This document shows positions 13,735 through 13,805 of a stretch of DNA of 13,805 nt, piece by piece. Source of the DNA: Candidatus Alloscillospira gallinarum (GTDB taxonomy: Bacteria > Bacillota > Clostridia > Oscillospirales > Oscillospiraceae). The stretch spans positions 1 to 13,805 of the forward strand of contig CAJFTV010000116.1 in assembly GCA_904420055.1 (NCBI GenBank), in the 5' to 3' direction. Under the pieces are notes generated by a model that was given only the letters and a program-made list of their open reading frames with translations, was not told the DNA's origin and ran no database searches. The translations under genes and the position numbers were made by a program. The first letter of the stretch is position 1. Each line of letters starts with the position of its first letter.

Positions 13735-13805
13735 CGTAGCTGTCCGGAGAGTAATCTTCCGGCTCCGCTAAAGGTGTGTCTGCCGGAGCTGTGCCTGTTA
13801 TATAC
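13727..13805 (-). CDS. C-terminal tail of an upstream gene, cut by the right edge
   Basis: Twenty-six codons stay open from the edge to TGA at 13727-13729. They read as an acidic, Pro-rich tail (TGTAPADTPLAEPEDYSPDS followed by YDE). The composition looks like a flexible C-terminus of a larger protein. Too little is present to name a family. The 8-nt overlap with the next ORF suggests an operon leading into gltX. Confidence 0.4.
   Translation of the reverse strand, partial: YITGTAPADTPLAEPEDYSPDSYDE

Noticed and set aside
13545..13805. T-box leader in front of gltX
   Set aside because: No T-box sequence or antiterminator-terminator pair is present, and gltX seems to follow other genes closely.
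1..13805. CRISPR, transposons, integrase or attachment sites, toxin-antitoxin or other defence genes
   Set aside because: No direct-repeat arrays, terminal inverted repeats, transposase motifs, tRNA genes or defence-gene motifs were found on either strand.

Overview
The window looks like a chromosomal segment from a spore-forming member of the Clostridia (Firmicutes). The evidence is strong AGGAGG-type ribosome binding sites, frequent ATA and TTA codons at roughly 50% GC, a YpeB spore germination protein, and a purine operon of clostridial style. No phage, insertion sequence, CRISPR array or tRNA was found. The order Oscillospirales or a relative is a guess.

Region 1 (1-7021, minus strand) is a de novo purine biosynthesis operon read right to left: purE, purM, purN, a PurO-type IMP cyclohydrolase, an AICAR-formyltransferase-only purH, purD, and the N-terminal third of a large single-chain purL that runs off the left edge. 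A near-consensus promoter (-35 at 7016-7021, -10 at 6992-6997) drives a leader of about 200 nt. That leader holds a well-formed ZTP/ZMP (pfl-type) riboswitch whose 3' strand overlaps an intrinsic terminator, so the operon should be switched on when ZMP/ZTP (AICAR) accumulates. AICAR is the substrate of the purH product encoded downstream. The last two steps to IMP, fused in the textbook bifunctional PurH, are split here between two separate adjacent genes. A two-tier RNA hairpin fills the gap in front of purD, and a simple hairpin follows the PurO gene.

Region 2 (7071-10475, plus strand) is divergent from the purine operon and starts from its own near-consensus promoter. It carries a MATE-family efflux transporter, a DUF169 protein, a HAD phosphatase of the phosphoglycolate phosphatase type, and a Cys-rich DUF3795 protein. 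The last two overlap by 4 nt. A bidirectional terminator at 10451-10475 separates this cluster from the convergent ypeB.

Region 3 (10493-13805, minus strand) has ypeB (a TTG start is likely, with its ribosome binding site inside an 8-bp hairpin), then a strong terminator at 12001-12032, then gltX (glutamyl-tRNA synthetase). Upstream of gltX are a 62-codon ORF that overlaps its neighbours and the tail of another gene cut by the right edge.

Most genes are housekeeping and well known. The interest lies in RNA regulation (the ZTP switch, the pre-purD structure, hairpins over ribosome binding sites), in the archaeal-type split of the end of the purine pathway, and in the unexplained transporter/DUF169/HAD/DUF3795 cluster. 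I see no clear evidence of an entirely new multi-gene system.
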